Assembly (NCBI RefSeq): GCF_004683905.1
Contig: NZ_CP038438.1
Span: forward strand, 1,736,001 to 1,800,000
Length of the DNA: 64,000 nucleotides
Source of the DNA: Pseudomonas fluorescens
GTDB lineage: Bacteria; Pseudomonadota; Gammaproteobacteria; Pseudomonadales; Pseudomonadaceae
Reading direction: 5' to 3'
Positions 52,124 to 61,466 of this stretch are shown piece by piece. The translations under genes were made by a program, and so were the position numbers. The notes below the pieces were generated by a model. The model was not told where the DNA came from, did no database searches, and saw only the letters and a program-made list of their open reading frames with translations. The number at the start of each line of letters is the position of its first letter. Position 1 is the stretch's first letter.

Positions 52124-52575
52124 ATCCGCTGCGCAAAAAACGTCTGACCCTCATTCTGGCGATCCTGGTCGGGGTCGGCGCTGCCGTCGGCCTGGCCCTG
52201 AGCGCCCTGCAGGAAAACATCAACCTGTTTTACACGCCGACCCAGATCGCCAACGGTGAAGCGCCGCACGACACGCGCATCCGCGCCGGCGGCATGGTCG
52301 AGAAGGGCTCGCTGCAACGTTCGCCGGACTCGCTGGACGTCAAATTCGTTGTCACCGACTTCAACAAAGCCGTGACCATCACCTACCGCGGGATCCTCCC
52401 GGATCTGTTCCGCGAAGGGCAGGGCATTGTCGCCCTGGGCAAACTTAACGCCGACGGCGTGGTGGTGGCCGATGAAGTGCTGGCCAAGCACGACGAGAAG
52501 TACATGCCGCCGGAAGTGACCAAAGCGCTGAAAGACAGTGGTCAATCGGCACCGACCCCAGCGAAGGAGGGTTGA
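52120..52575 (+). CDS. ccmE: Periplasmic haem chaperone CcmE
   Basis: CcmE binds haem covalently in the periplasm and carries it to CcmF/H. The 151 residues have an N-terminal membrane anchor (about 7-28), the beta-barrel domain with [19 protein letters not shown], and the haem-binding His124 in [13 protein letters not shown]. Confidence 0.96.
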   Translation: MNPLRKKRLTLILAILVGVGAAVGLALSALQENINLFYTPTQIANGEAPHDTRIRAGGMVEKGSLQRSPDSLDVKFVVTDFNKAVTITYRGILPDLFREGQGIVALGKLNADGVVVADEVLAKHDEKYMPPEVTKALKDSGQSAPTPAKEG

Positions 52576-52578
52576 TCG

Positions 52579-54567
52579 ATGACTTCTGCACTGTTTATTC
52601 CCGAGCTCGGCCATCTGGCGATGATTCTGGCGCTGTGTTTTGCGCTGGTGCAGGCCGTGGTGCCGCTGTTCGGTGCGTGGCGCGGTGACCGCATGTGGAT
52701 GGGCCTGGCCCAGCCGGCGGCGTGGGGTCAGTTTGCGTTCCTGCTGTTTGCCTTCGGTTGCCTGACCTACGCGTTCATGACCGACGATTTCTCGGTCGGT
52801 TATGTCGCGATGAACTCCAACAGCGCCTTGCCGTGGTATTACAAGTTCAGCGCGGTGTGGGGCGCCCACGAAGGTTCGCTGCTGCTGTGGGCGTTGATCC
52901 TCGGTGGCTGGACCTTCGCCGTGTCGGTGTTCTCCCGGCAGTTGCCGCAAGTCATGCTCGCTCGCGTACTGGCGGTGATGGGCATGATCAGCACCGGTTT
53001 CCTGTTGTTTCTGATCCTCACCTCCAACCCGTTCTCGCGGATCCTGCCGCAGATTCCGGCCGACGGTCGTGACCTCAATCCGCTGCTGCAAGACATCGGC
53101 CTGATTGTGCATCCGCCGATGCTCTACATGGGGTACGTCGGCTTCTCGGTGGCGTTCGCCTTCGCCATTGCCGCACTGCTCGGTGGTCGTCTCGACGCCG
53201 CCTGGGCACGCTGGTCGCGCCCTTGGACGATTGTCGCATGGGCCTTCCTCGGCATCGGCATCACCCTCGGTTCATGGTGGGCGTACTACGAACTCGGCTG
53301 GGGCGGCTGGTGGTTCTGGGATCCGGTGGAAAACGCCTCGTTCATGCCATGGCTGGTCGGCACCGCGCTGATTCACTCGCTGGCAGTCACGGAAAAACGT
53401 GGCGTGTTCAAGAGCTGGACGGTGTTGCTGGCGATTGCCGCGTTCTCGCTGAGCCTGCTTGGCACGTTCCTCGTGCGCTCCGGCGTGCTGACTTCGGTAC
53501 ATGCGTTTGCCTCGGACCCTGAACGCGGTGTGTTCATCCTGATCTTCCTGCTGTTCGTGGTTGGCGGTTCGCTGACGCTGTTTGCGTTGCGCGCTCCGGT
53601 GGTCAAGAGCCAGGTCGGCTTCAACCTGTGGTCGCGGGAAACCCTGTTGCTGGGCAACAACCTGGTGCTGGTGGTGGCCGCGTCGATGATTCTGCTCGGC
53701 ACGTTGTATCCGCTGATTCTTGATGCGATCAGCGGCGCCAAGCTGTCGGTAGGCCCGCCGTACTTCAACGCGTTGTTCATCCCGCTGATGGCGTTGCTGA
53801 TGCTGGTGATGGCAGTCGGCGTGATCGTCCGCTGGAAGGACACCCCGGTGAAGTGGCTGGCAAACATGCTGACCCCGGTGTTGCTCGGCAGTGTCGCATT
53901 GGCCGTGGTGGCTGGTGTCGCTTACGGCGATTTCAACTGGGCGGTGATCGCGACGTTCCTGCTTGCCGCATGGGTGTTGCTCGCCGGTGTGCGCGACATC
54001 TTCGACAAGACTCGCCACAAGGGCCTGATCAAAGGCCTGCCAACCCTGACCCGCAGCTACTGGGGCATGCAGATCGCTCACCTCGGCATCGCCGTATGCG
54101 CCCTCGGTGTGGTGCTGTCGAGTCAGAACAGTGCCGAGCGCGACCTGCGTCTGGCGCCGGGCGAGTCGATGGATCTGGCCGGTTATCACTTCATCTTCGA
54201 AGGTGCCAAACACTTCGAAGGGCCGAACTTCACCTCCGACAAGGGCACCATCCGGGTGATCCGCGACGGCAAGGAAGTCAGCGTGCTGCACCCGGAAAAA
54301 CGCCTGTACACCGTGCAGAGTTCGATGATGACCGAGGCCGGGATCGACGCCGGTTTCACCCGCGATCTCTACGTTGCACTGGGCGAGCCGCTGGAAAACG
54401 GCGCGTGGGCGGTACGGGTTCACGTCAAACCGTTCGTGCGCTGGATCTGGTTCGGCGGTCTGCTGACCGGTCTGGGCGGATTGCTGGCGGCGCTGGATCG
54501 GCGTTATCGAGTCAAGGTCAAAGCCCGGGTGCGTGAAGCCCTCGGCCTGCAAGGAGCGGCTGCATGA
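52579..54567 (+). CDS. ccmF: Haem lyase CcmF
   Basis: CcmF attaches haem to apocytochrome c with CcmH and CcmI. The 662 residues are highly hydrophobic with about 14-15 membrane helices and the WWD motif WGGWWFWDPVENASFMPW at about 239-256. Other conserved segments are VWGAHEGSLLLWAL and HPPMLYMGYVGF. The gene overlaps ccmG by four bases. Confidence 0.97.
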   Translation: MTSALFIPELGHLAMILALCFALVQAVVPLFGAWRGDRMWMGLAQPAAWGQFAFLLFAFGCLTYAFMTDDFSVGYVAMNSNSALPWYYKFSAVWGAHEGSLLLWALILGGWTFAVSVFSRQLPQVMLARVLAVMGMISTGFLLFLILTSNPFSRILPQIPADGRDLNPLLQDIGLIVHPPMLYMGYVGFSVAFAFAIAALLGGRLDAAWARWSRPWTIVAWAFLGIGITLGSWWAYYELGWGGWWFWDPVENASFMPWLVGTALIHSLAVTEKRGVFKSWTVLLAIAAFSLSLLGTFLVRSGVLTSVHAFASDPERGVFILIFLLFVVGGSLTLFALRAPVVKSQVGFNLWSRETLLLGNNLVLVVAASMILLGTLYPLILDAISGAKLSVGPPYFNALFIPLMALLMLVMAVGVIVRWKDTPVKWLANMLTPVLLGSVALAVVAGVAYGDFNWAVIATFLLAAWVLLAGVRDIFDKTRHKGLIKGLPTLTRSYWGMQIAHLGIAVCALGVVLSSQNSAERDLRLAPGESMDLAGYHFIFEGAKHFEGPNFTSDKGTIRVIRDGKEVSVLHPEKRLYTVQSSMMTEAGIDAGFTRDLYVALGEPLENGAWAVRVHVKPFVRWIWFGGLLTGLGGLLAALDRRYRVKVKARVREALGLQGAAA

Positions 54568-55100
54568 GACGTTGGTTGATGCTGGTACCCCTGGCGATGT
54601 TCCTGCTGGTGGCGGTGTTTCTGTATCGCGGTCTGTACCTCGATCCGGCGGAGCTGCCGTCGGCGATGATCAACAAGCCCTTCCCGGAATTCAGCCTGCC
54701 GAACGTGCAGGGTGACAAGACCCTGACCAAGGCTGACATTCTCGGCAAACCGGCGCTGGTCAACGTCTGGGGCACCTGGTGCATTTCCTGCCGGGTCGAG
54801 CACCCGGTGCTGAACAAGCTGGCCGAACGCGGTGTGGTGATCTACGGCATCAACTACAAGGACACCAACGCCGATGCGTTGAAGTGGCTGGCCGAATTCC
54901 ACAACCCGTACCTGCTGGATATTCGTGACGACGAAGGTTCGCTGGGCCTCAACCTCGGCGTGTACGGCGCACCGGAAACCTTCTTCATCGACGCCAAGGG
55001 CGTCATTCGCGACAAGTACGTGGGTGTGATCGACGAGCAGGTCTGGCGCGAAAAACTCGCAGCCAAGTATCAGGCGCTGGTCGATGAGGCCAAGCCATGA
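54564..55100 (+). CDS. ccmG: Thioredoxin-like protein CcmG (DsbE)
   Basis: CcmG keeps the CXXCH of apocytochromes reduced. The 178 residues have an N-terminal membrane anchor and a thioredoxin fold with the active site WGTWCISC (Cys73 and Cys76) and the YGAPETFFID loop. Confidence 0.95.
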   Translation: MRRWLMLVPLAMFLLVAVFLYRGLYLDPAELPSAMINKPFPEFSLPNVQGDKTLTKADILGKPALVNVWGTWCISCRVEHPVLNKLAERGVVIYGINYKDTNADALKWLAEFHNPYLLDIRDDEGSLGLNLGVYGAPETFFIDAKGVIRDKYVGVIDEQVWREKLAAKYQALVDEAKP

Positions 55101-55567
55101 AGCGCTTTATCGCTGCCGTGGTCTTGGGCCTGAGTCTGGCCGGTGTGGCGCATGCCGCGATCGACACCTACGAGTTCGCCAAGGAAGGTGATCGCGAGCG
55201 CTTTCGTGAACTGACCAAGGAACTGCGCTGCCCCAAGTGTCAGAACCAGGACATCGCCGACTCCAACGCGCCGATTGCCGCCGACCTGCGCAAAGAGATT
55301 TTCCGCATGCTCGGCGAGGGCAAGGACAATCAGCAGATCATCGACTTCATGGTCGATCGCTACGGTGATTTCGTCCGCTACAAACCGGCGCTCAATGCCA
55401 AGACTGCACTGCTGTGGTTCGGCCCGGCCGGCCTGTTGTTCGGTGGTCTGGTGGTGATCGCAGTGATCGTTCGCCGACGCCGCGCACAACGCACCGAGAC
55501 CCCGCCATCGCTGTCCACCGAAGAGCGTCAGCGCCTCGACCAACTGTTGGATAAAAACCAAGAATGA
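55097..55567 (+). CDS. ccmH: Cytochrome c maturation protein CcmH (CcmL type)
   Basis: The 156 residues have a signal peptide (ending AHAAID), the redox motif LRCPKCQN with Cys45 and Cys48, and one C-terminal membrane helix (about 105-125). It is the short N-terminal type; the TPR part is the separate ccmI gene downstream. Confidence 0.94.
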   Translation: MKRFIAAVVLGLSLAGVAHAAIDTYEFAKEGDRERFRELTKELRCPKCQNQDIADSNAPIAADLRKEIFRMLGEGKDNQQIIDFMVDRYGDFVRYKPALNAKTALLWFGPAGLLFGGLVVIAVIVRRRRAQRTETPPSLSTEERQRLDQLLDKNQE

Positions 55568-56766
55568 TTGATTTCTGGCTTGCCGCAGGGCTGTTGCTTC
55601 TGGTCGCCCTGAGTTTTCTGCTGATCCCGGTTTTGCGTGGCCGTCGCGCCCAGCGTGAAGAGGATCGAACTGCTCTGAACGTGGCGCTGTATCAGGAACG
55701 CGTGGCCGAGCTGCAAGCGCAGCAGGCTGAAGGCGTACTCGATGCCGCGCAAATGGACAGCGGGCGCGCGGAAGCGGCGCGTGAGCTGCTCGCCGATACC
55801 GAAGGCGTTGCCGCACCGCGTGTGTCGAAACTGGGCAAGCCGTTGCCGCTGCTGGCGGCGGTGTTGGTGCCGGTGTTGGGCCTGGGTCTGTACCTGCATT
55901 TCGGTGCTGCCGATAAAGTCGAACTGACCCGTGAATTCGCCCAGGCGCCGCAGTCGATGGAAGAGATGACCCGGCGTCTGGAGCGCGCCGTGGCCGCGCA
56001 ACCGGATTCCGCCGAAGGCTTGTACTTCCTTGGTCGTACCTACATGGCCCAGGATCGTCCGGCAGATGCGGCGAAGATGTTCGAACGCGCCGCCAACCTG
56101 GCCGGTCGCCAACCGGAACTGCTCGGCCAGTGGGCGCAGGCGCAATACTTTGCTGACGGCAAGAAGTGGTCGGACAAGATCCAGGCCCTGACCGATGAAG
56201 CGCTGAAAGCCGATCCGAAAGAAGTCACCAGCCTCGGTCTGCTCGGCATCGCCGCGTTCGAGGGCGAGCGTTATCAGCAGGCAATCGACTATTGGAACCG
56301 GTTGCTGGCGCAGTTGCCAGAGGGCGACAACTCCCGCGCCGCCTTGCAGGGCGGGATCGAGCGAGCCACCGAGCGCCTGCAAGCCAGTGGCGGCAAGGTT
56401 GCCGCCGCGCCAGCAGCCAAGGTTGCCGCTCTGCTCAAGGTGCGCGTCGATCTGGCCAGCGAACTCAAAGGCCAGGTGCAACCGGGCGACAGCGTTTTCA
56501 TCTTCGCCCGCGCCGTTTCCGGCCCACCGGCACCATTGGCGGCCAAGCGCCTGACCGTGGCCGATCTGCCGGTCACTGTCGAATTGGGCGATGCCGACGC
56601 GATGATGCCGCAGTTGAAACTGTCGAACTTCCCTGAAGTCCAACTGGTTGCGCGCATCTCCCGTGCCGGTCAACCGACCGCCGGGGAGTGGGTGGGTCGC
56701 AGCGGCCCGCTGGCCAGCAGCACCACCGCGCAGCAAACTCTGACCATCGACAGCCCGGACCGATAA
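55564..56766 (+). CDS. ccmI: Cytochrome c maturation protein CcmI (TPR protein)
   Basis: CcmI holds apocytochrome c and presents it to CcmF/H. The 400 residues have two membrane helices (about 4-22 and 95-112), a TPR domain (about 120-265, with [25 protein letters not shown]) and a periplasmic C-terminal domain ([24 protein letters not shown]). It closes the ccm operon. Confidence 0.93.
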   Translation: MIDFWLAAGLLLLVALSFLLIPVLRGRRAQREEDRTALNVALYQERVAELQAQQAEGVLDAAQMDSGRAEAARELLADTEGVAAPRVSKLGKPLPLLAAVLVPVLGLGLYLHFGAADKVELTREFAQAPQSMEEMTRRLERAVAAQPDSAEGLYFLGRTYMAQDRPADAAKMFERAANLAGRQPELLGQWAQAQYFADGKKWSDKIQALTDEALKADPKEVTSLGLLGIAAFEGERYQQAIDYWNRLLAQLPEGDNSRAALQGGIERATERLQASGGKVAAAPAAKVAALLKVRVDLASELKGQVQPGDSVFIFARAVSGPPAPLAAKRLTVADLPVTVELGDADAMMPQLKLSNFPEVQLVARISRAGQPTAGEWVGRSGPLASSTTAQQTLTIDSPDR

Positions 56767-56794
56767 CCCCCGGAACCCACAGGAAAGCACCGCC

Positions 56795-57199
56795 ATGCAC
56801 AGCCTCGCCCGCATCTCCGTCATCACATTGGCCTTGAGCATGAGCGCATGTGCGGTGCACCGACCGGAACCGACCACCAGCCTGCCGCCCATCCCGCCGT
56901 CGCAACCGAGCCCGACCCCGTCGACCTCGCCGACTCCGGGCAAAAGCATCCCGGCCAAACCGTCCAAGCCAGTCCCACGCACCTCAGCCAGCTTCGCCCC
57001 ACCACCGGGCGGCAACAGCCACTGGGACCAGAAGCTCGGCGTCTACGTCCTCGACGACCAGCCCAACACCTTCTACCGCCAGCGCACCTACTTCCGCTGG
57101 AACAACGGCTGGACTCGCTCCGTCAGCCCCAACGGCCCTTGGGAAGACACCGATATCCACGGCGTACCGCCGGGATTGGGCAAACAGTTCGGGCAGTGA
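56795..57199 (+). CDS. Small Pro-rich lipoprotein of unknown function
   Basis: The 134-residue product has a lipoprotein signal (ALSMSAC, Cys19), a Pro/Ser/Thr-rich stalk (about 22-65) and a compact, aromatic-rich end with YVLDDQPNTFYRQRTYFRW and NGPWEDTDIHGVPPGLGKQ. The last part is a small conserved pseudomonad domain without known role. It probably shares transcription with ccmI (28-base gap) and ends at a strong terminator. Confidence 0.75.
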   Translation: MHSLARISVITLALSMSACAVHRPEPTTSLPPIPPSQPSPTPSTSPTPGKSIPAKPSKPVPRTSASFAPPPGGNSHWDQKLGVYVLDDQPNTFYRQRTYFRWNNGWTRSVSPNGPWEDTDIHGVPPGLGKQFGQ

Positions 57200-57201
57200 T
57201 G

Positions 57202-57234
57202 AAAAAACGGCGATCTTTGGATCGCCGTTTTTTT
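57202..57234 (+). terminator. Terminator of the ccm operon
   Basis: A perfect 14-pair stem (AAAAAACGGCGATC with its complement) around TTTG is followed by T. It can act in both directions and also lies downstream of the LysR gene. Confidence 0.92.
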
Positions 57235-57305
57235 GTGTGTTGCCGGGCATTGATGATGTCCCTGTAGGAGCTGGCGAAGCCTGCGATCTTTTGATTAGCT
57301 GTTTT

Positions 57306-58193
57306 TCACAATCCGCTGGTCAACAACCCCTGCACATAATCCACAAACGCCTGCGCCTTCGCACTGACCATCCGCCCCGTGGGAAACACCGCCCACAAGT
57401 CCTGATCCGGCAATACCCAGTCATTCATCACCGCCCTGACCGCACCGCTTGCCAGCTCCGGAGCGAACATCCATTGCGAGGCGATGGTCAGGCCCTGATC
57501 GGCCAGCACGGCTGCACGCAAACCCTCGGCGGCGCTGACCCGCAGGCGGCCGGTCAGGGTTTGCGTCTGTTGTTCGCTGCCCTGGGTGAAGATCCAGGTG
57601 GCGCCGCCGCTGAGGTTGTAGACGATGCCTTGATGCTTATCCAAATCGGCAGGGCAGCTCGGCTCGCCGTGGCGGGCGAAGTAGGCCGGGGTGCCGAGCA
57701 CTACGCGGTGACAGTCGGCGATTTTACGCACGGTGAGGCTGGAGTCGCTGAGCGGGCCCATGCGCAGGGCGATGTCGATACCTTCTTCGACCAGATTGAT
57801 GTTGCGATCATCGAGCATCAGGTCGATGTTCAGCTGTGGATGCTGATCGAGAAACGGCCCCAGCTGCGGCACGACGTGCAGGCGACCGAAAGTCACCGCA
57901 GCGCTGATGCGCAGGTTGCCGCTTAAACCGCTGGCGCTGCCACGGGCGGCGTTATCGGCTTCGTTGGCTTCGTCGATGGCGCGTCTGGCCCGTTCGAAAA
58001 ACGCGAGTCCGGCTTCAGTCGGGGTCAGGCCGCGAGTCGAGCGCAGCAACAGGCTGACCGCCAGGCGTTTTTCCAACTGAGCGATGGTTTTCGACACGGC
58101 GGGCTGGCCGATATTCAGCCGTCGGGCGGCAGCGGAAAACGAGCCGGTTTCGACCACGTAGACGAAGGTTTCCATGGCGGCGAGGCGGTCCAT
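57306..58193 (-). CDS. LysR family transcriptional regulator
   Basis: The 295 residues have the N-terminal winged helix (METFVYVVETGSFSAAARRLNIGQPAVSKTIAQLEKRL) and a type 2 periplasmic-binding-like effector domain. The subfamily resembles regulators near small efflux or dehydrogenase genes, but the target is not visible. The neighbours (ccm, hicAB) are unrelated, so it may control distant genes. The ATG at 58193 is chosen as the first Met of the helix-turn-helix domain. Confidence 0.88.
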   Translation of the reverse strand: MDRLAAMETFVYVVETGSFSAAARRLNIGQPAVSKTIAQLEKRLAVSLLLRSTRGLTPTEAGLAFFERARRAIDEANEADNAARGSASGLSGNLRISAAVTFGRLHVVPQLGPFLDQHPQLNIDLMLDDRNINLVEEGIDIALRMGPLSDSSLTVRKIADCHRVVLGTPAYFARHGEPSCPADLDKHQGIVYNLSGGATWIFTQGSEQQTQTLTGRLRVSAAEGLRAAVLADQGLTIASQWMFAPELASGAVRAVMNDWVLPDQDLWAVFPTGRMVSAKAQAFVDYVQGLLTSGL

Positions 58194-58231
58194 CAGTCTT
58201 CCTGCAAATCTGAAAGTTGTCGTAGTCCCCT

Positions 58232-58321
58232 TGTGGGAGCGGGCTTGCTCGCGAAAGCGGTCTGACATTCAGCACATGTATTGGCTGATCCAACGCCTTC
58301 GCGAGCAAGCCCGCTCCCACA
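58232..58321. repeat. REP doublet between the LysR gene and hicA
   Basis: Two inverted REP units (GTGGGAGCGGGCTTGCTCGC and complement) flank a 40-base centre. Confidence 0.9.
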
Positions 58322-58404
58322 GGGAATAGGGTGCTGAGTGTAATCCGCGTCCATTCAATCACATGCGGTAAAACAACCAAACGTCGTCCTGCAGATTTAT
58401 GTGC

Positions 58405-58433
58405 TTGAGTAAAGATAACTCTAGAGTTACTTT
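58405..58433 (+). promoter_or_regulatory. hicAB promoter with palindromic operator
   Basis: TTGAGT, 17 bases and TACTTT form a plausible promoter. The spacer and -10 overlap the perfect 14-base palindrome TAACTCTAGAGTTA (58416-58429), which is well placed for autorepression by HicB or the HicAB complex. Confidence 0.5.
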
Positions 58434-58460
58434 TATTCGGCCGGAGCAAGGAGGCGCCAG

Positions 58461-58673
58461 GTGCAAAGCAGGCTATTGATCAAGGAGCTGGAGGAGGCAG
58501 GCTGGACGCTGGATCGAGTCACCGGCAGTCATCACATCTTCACGCATCGTTACAACCCGTACACCATTCCCGTTCCTCACCCTAAAAAGGATTTGCCGCT
58601 GGGGACGGTCAAAAGCATCAGGAGGCGTGCCGGGTTGTACCACCCGCCAGCCAGCTACAAGGGAGATCCATAA
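58461..58673 (+). CDS. hicA: HicA family toxin (mRNA interferase)
   Basis: HicA cleaves mRNA when free of HicB. The 70-residue product has the dsRBD-like fold with the catalytic His in VTGSHHIFTH and the family end PHPKKDLPLGTVKSIRRRAGL. The start is GTG with AAGGAGG upstream. It overlaps hicB by one base, as usual for this pair. Confidence 0.93.
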   Translation: MQSRLLIKELEEAGWTLDRVTGSHHIFTHRYNPYTIPVPHPKKDLPLGTVKSIRRRAGLYHPPASYKGDP

Positions 58674-59077
58674 TGCAATATCCGATCTGCATCGAATGGG
58701 GTGACGACAACACCGCCATCGGTATTCAGATACCTGACATTCCCGGCGCCGTCACGGCCGGGGACACTTTCGAGGACGCCTATAACGCAGCCGTTGAAGT
58801 CGCCCATCTCATGTTGCAGGAGATAGCGGCGGACGGGGAATCGATTCCGATGCCGACGTCGGCAGCGGCCCATCGCAATAATCCGGAGTTTGCCGACATG
58901 GGCTGGGGGATGCTCGAGCTGGATATCTCGCCGTACATGGGCAAGACCGAGAAGGTCAACGTGACGTTGCCAGGCTATGTGATCCAGCGCATCGATCGCT
59001 ATGTGCGTGAACACAATGTCAAAAGCCGCTCTTCGTTTCTGGCAGATGCGGCGATGGAGAAGCTGGTTCGGTATTAA
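58673..59077 (+). CDS. hicB: HicB family antitoxin
   Basis: HicB blocks HicA and represses the operon. The 134 residues have the partially degraded RNase H fold (GIQIPDIPGAVTAGDTFEDAYNAAVE) and a C-terminal DNA-binding part of the ribbon-helix-helix type (VNVTLPGYVIQRIDRYVREHNVKSRSSFL). Confidence 0.93.
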   Translation: MQYPICIEWGDDNTAIGIQIPDIPGAVTAGDTFEDAYNAAVEVAHLMLQEIAADGESIPMPTSAAAHRNNPEFADMGWGMLELDISPYMGKTEKVNVTLPGYVIQRIDRYVREHNVKSRSSFLADAAMEKLVRY

Positions 59078-59110
59078 GCGTCATCGCTCTCACAGGCCCA
59101 GTGAGCAACC

Positions 59111-59130
59111 TGTGGGAGCGAGCTTGCTCG
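59111..59130. repeat. Truncated REP unit
   Basis: TGTGGGAGCGAGCTTGCTCG is a REP unit lacking its GCGAAG end, in the gap between hicB and the transporter gene. Confidence 0.85.
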
Positions 59131-59135
59131 ACATC

Positions 59136-60323
59136 TTACGCCGTTGCCAAAGCACCACGCTGCGACGCACTCAGGAACCGCAACAACGCCAGCAGCGGGA
59201 ACGCGCTACCGACAATCACGATCCACAACCAGCCGCCATGCTCATACACCGCACTGGCGACCGACGAGCCGAAAGCGCCGCCGATGAAGATGCTGGTCAT
59301 GTACAGCGCGTTGAGGCGACCACGGCTTTTGGCGTCCAGCGAGTAGACCGCGCGCTGGCCGAGAACCATGTTCATCTGCACGCAGAAGTCCAGTACCACG
59401 CCGGTCACCGCGAGGCCGATGACGCTGTAGGCCGGGTGAATGAAGGCCGGCAGGAAGCTCAGGCTGGCGAACAGCATGGCCAGCAGCGAAGCGATGCGGG
59501 TGTGGCCGGCGTCAGCCAGGCGTCCGCTGATCGGCGCGGCGATGGCACCGATGGCGCCGACCAGCGCGAAGATCGCAATCTCGCTTTGCGACAGACCGTG
59601 GTTGCGCGCCAGTTCCAGTGGCACCGCTGTCCAGAACAGGCTGAAGGTGGCGAACATGCAGCCCTGATAAAACGCCCGCTGACGCAGCACCGGTTGCTGG
59701 CGCAGCAGCGTCCACAGCGAGCCGAGCAACTGGCCGTAGGAAGCGCTGTGATCCGGTTGGCGCTTGGGCACGGTCAGCGCCAGCACCACGCTGATCGCCG
59801 CCATCAACGCCGCGGCAATCATGAACATCGCACGCCAGCCGAAATGGTCAGCCACTACGCTCGACACCGGCCGCGCCAGCAGAATGCCCAACAGCAGGCC
59901 GCCCATGATCCCGCCGACCACCCGGCCACGGGATTCTTCCGGCGCCAGATGCGCGGCCAGCGGAATCAGGATCTGCACCGACACCGAACTGAAGCCCACC
60001 AGCAACGAGATCAGCAGGAACACGTTCGGCTGACGGGTGAACGCCGCGCCGAGCAGGCTGGCAATCGCCACCACCGTGGTGATGATCATCAACCGGCGGT
60101 TTTCCAGCAGGTCGCCCAGCGGCACCAGGAAGAACAGGCCCAGCGCATAACCGATCTGCGTCAGCGAGACGATGAAGCTGGCCATGGTGTCGGAAAGACC
60201 GATGTCCGGCGCGATCAGGCCGATGATCGGTTGCGCGTAGTAGATGTTGGCGACGATCGCGCCGCAGCAGAAGGCGAACAGCAGCACCATGCCTCGGGTC
60301 ATTGCGTGAGTTGTGGCGTTCAT
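59136..60323 (-). CDS. MFS transporter (drug or small-molecule exporter type)
   Basis: The 395 residues form 12 membrane helices. The loop motif GDLLENRRLMI after the second helix and the N-terminal ANIYYAQPIIGLIAPDIG are typical of a common subfamily of exporters in pseudomonads. The substrate cannot be told. It reads toward hicB; the upstream gap (60324-60566) contains an inverted repeat ATTCCG-TTG-CGGAAT at 60410-60424 that may be an operator. Confidence 0.85.
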   Translation of the reverse strand: MNATTHAMTRGMVLLFAFCCGAIVANIYYAQPIIGLIAPDIGLSDTMASFIVSLTQIGYALGLFFLVPLGDLLENRRLMIITTVVAIASLLGAAFTRQPNVFLLISLLVGFSSVSVQILIPLAAHLAPEESRGRVVGGIMGGLLLGILLARPVSSVVADHFGWRAMFMIAAALMAAISVVLALTVPKRQPDHSASYGQLLGSLWTLLRQQPVLRQRAFYQGCMFATFSLFWTAVPLELARNHGLSQSEIAIFALVGAIGAIAAPISGRLADAGHTRIASLLAMLFASLSFLPAFIHPAYSVIGLAVTGVVLDFCVQMNMVLGQRAVYSLDAKSRGRLNALYMTSIFIGGAFGSSVASAVYEHGGWLWIVIVGSAFPLLALLRFLSASQRGALATA

Positions 60324-60566
60324 AAGGTTTCTCGATCCAGCGAAAGGGAATGCGGTGAGGCTAAGGGACGCACCGACGCGGCGGTAGAAGCCTTGTATCG
60401 ATATCAGTTATTCCGTTGCGGAATGATTGGCTTCAGCGGCGGTGTCGTCCATCGGCGAACCTTGCGTCCAGCCGGGGAGGGTCGATGATACATTCACTTA
60501 CATGTTCTTCGATAGCGTGCTTATGTTTACCGCTGCGCTTTTACTGTTCATCAACGGAGGATTGCC

Positions 60567-61187
60567 ATGTTGCGTCAGCTGCTGCGTCACACCACCACGA
60601 TTGCCTTGATTGGCCTGCTCAGTGCCACTGCGGTGCAGGCCGCCGATGCCCCGGGCATGCGTCTCGGCGTGCGCGGTGAGATCACCGGGGTCAGCGCCGA
60701 TTCGCTGAAAGTCCACGTCAACAGCGGCGAGAACGTGGTGATCCGGTTGACTGCGGACACCAAGGTGCGTGCCGTCACGCTGGCGAATATCGAAGACATC
60801 AAACCCGGCAGCTACATTGGCTCGGCCGCCATGCCGCAGGAAGATGGCACCCTCAAGGCAATGGAAGTGCACGTATTCCCGCCGGAACTGGCCGGCAGCG
60901 GTGACGGTCATCGGCCATTCGACTTGGCCAAGGGCAGCAGCATGACCAATGGCAGTGTCGGTGATCTGGTGGTCAGCAATGGCCGGGTGCTGACGGTCAA
61001 TTACAAGGGCGGACAGCAGAAGATCCTGGTGCCGGAGGACGTGCCGATCGTCAACCTGATGCCGGGGGATCGGAGTTTGCTGAAGGTGGGGGTGAAGATC
61101 GTCACTTTTGTCACGCAAAGTGCGGACGGCACGCTGACCGCGCAATCGATCTCGGCGGGCAAGGATGGTGTGAAACCACCGATGTGA
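60567..61187 (+). CDS. Periplasmic protein of unknown function
   Basis: The 206-residue product has a signal peptide (cleavage near residue 25, TAVQA). A small OB-like or DUF5666-like part follows (VRGEITGVSADSLKVHVNSGENVVIRL) and repeats in weaker form around GSVGDLVVSNGRVLTVNYKG. GGAGG lies upstream of the ATG. I do not recognise a specific function. It is the last GC-rich gene before the AT-rich cassette. Confidence 0.7.
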   Translation: MLRQLLRHTTTIALIGLLSATAVQAADAPGMRLGVRGEITGVSADSLKVHVNSGENVVIRLTADTKVRAVTLANIEDIKPGSYIGSAAMPQEDGTLKAMEVHVFPPELAGSGDGHRPFDLAKGSSMTNGSVGDLVVSNGRVLTVNYKGGQQKILVPEDVPIVNLMPGDRSLLKVGVKIVTFVTQSADGTLTAQSISAGKDGVKPPM

Positions 61188-61466
61188 AGTCGATTTGATC
61201 GTAAATTGGAATGCTTTAAACGAACCATGGGTAACGGCGCTTTCTCCAATTTCATCATGGTTTTACCGTACGTGCGTATGAAAAATCCTGTATCACTGTG
61301 GCTGAATGGTTGGAGAGAGCGTAGGAATATTTGCTTTTCTAAGCAGAATTTCTTGTCAAGGTGGAAAACCATTTATTACATATGAGGTTTTTCGAGAATC
61401 TTGGGGTTGGCGAGGAAACGAAAAAAAACTAAAGTGTTTTGAGTGAATTATTAGGGAAATTACTCG

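Noticed and set aside
59001..60488. 495-codon open frame on the plus strand
   Set aside because: It covers the MFS transporter gene in antisense and is rich in Gln/Arg/His, the mirror of hydrophobic codons.
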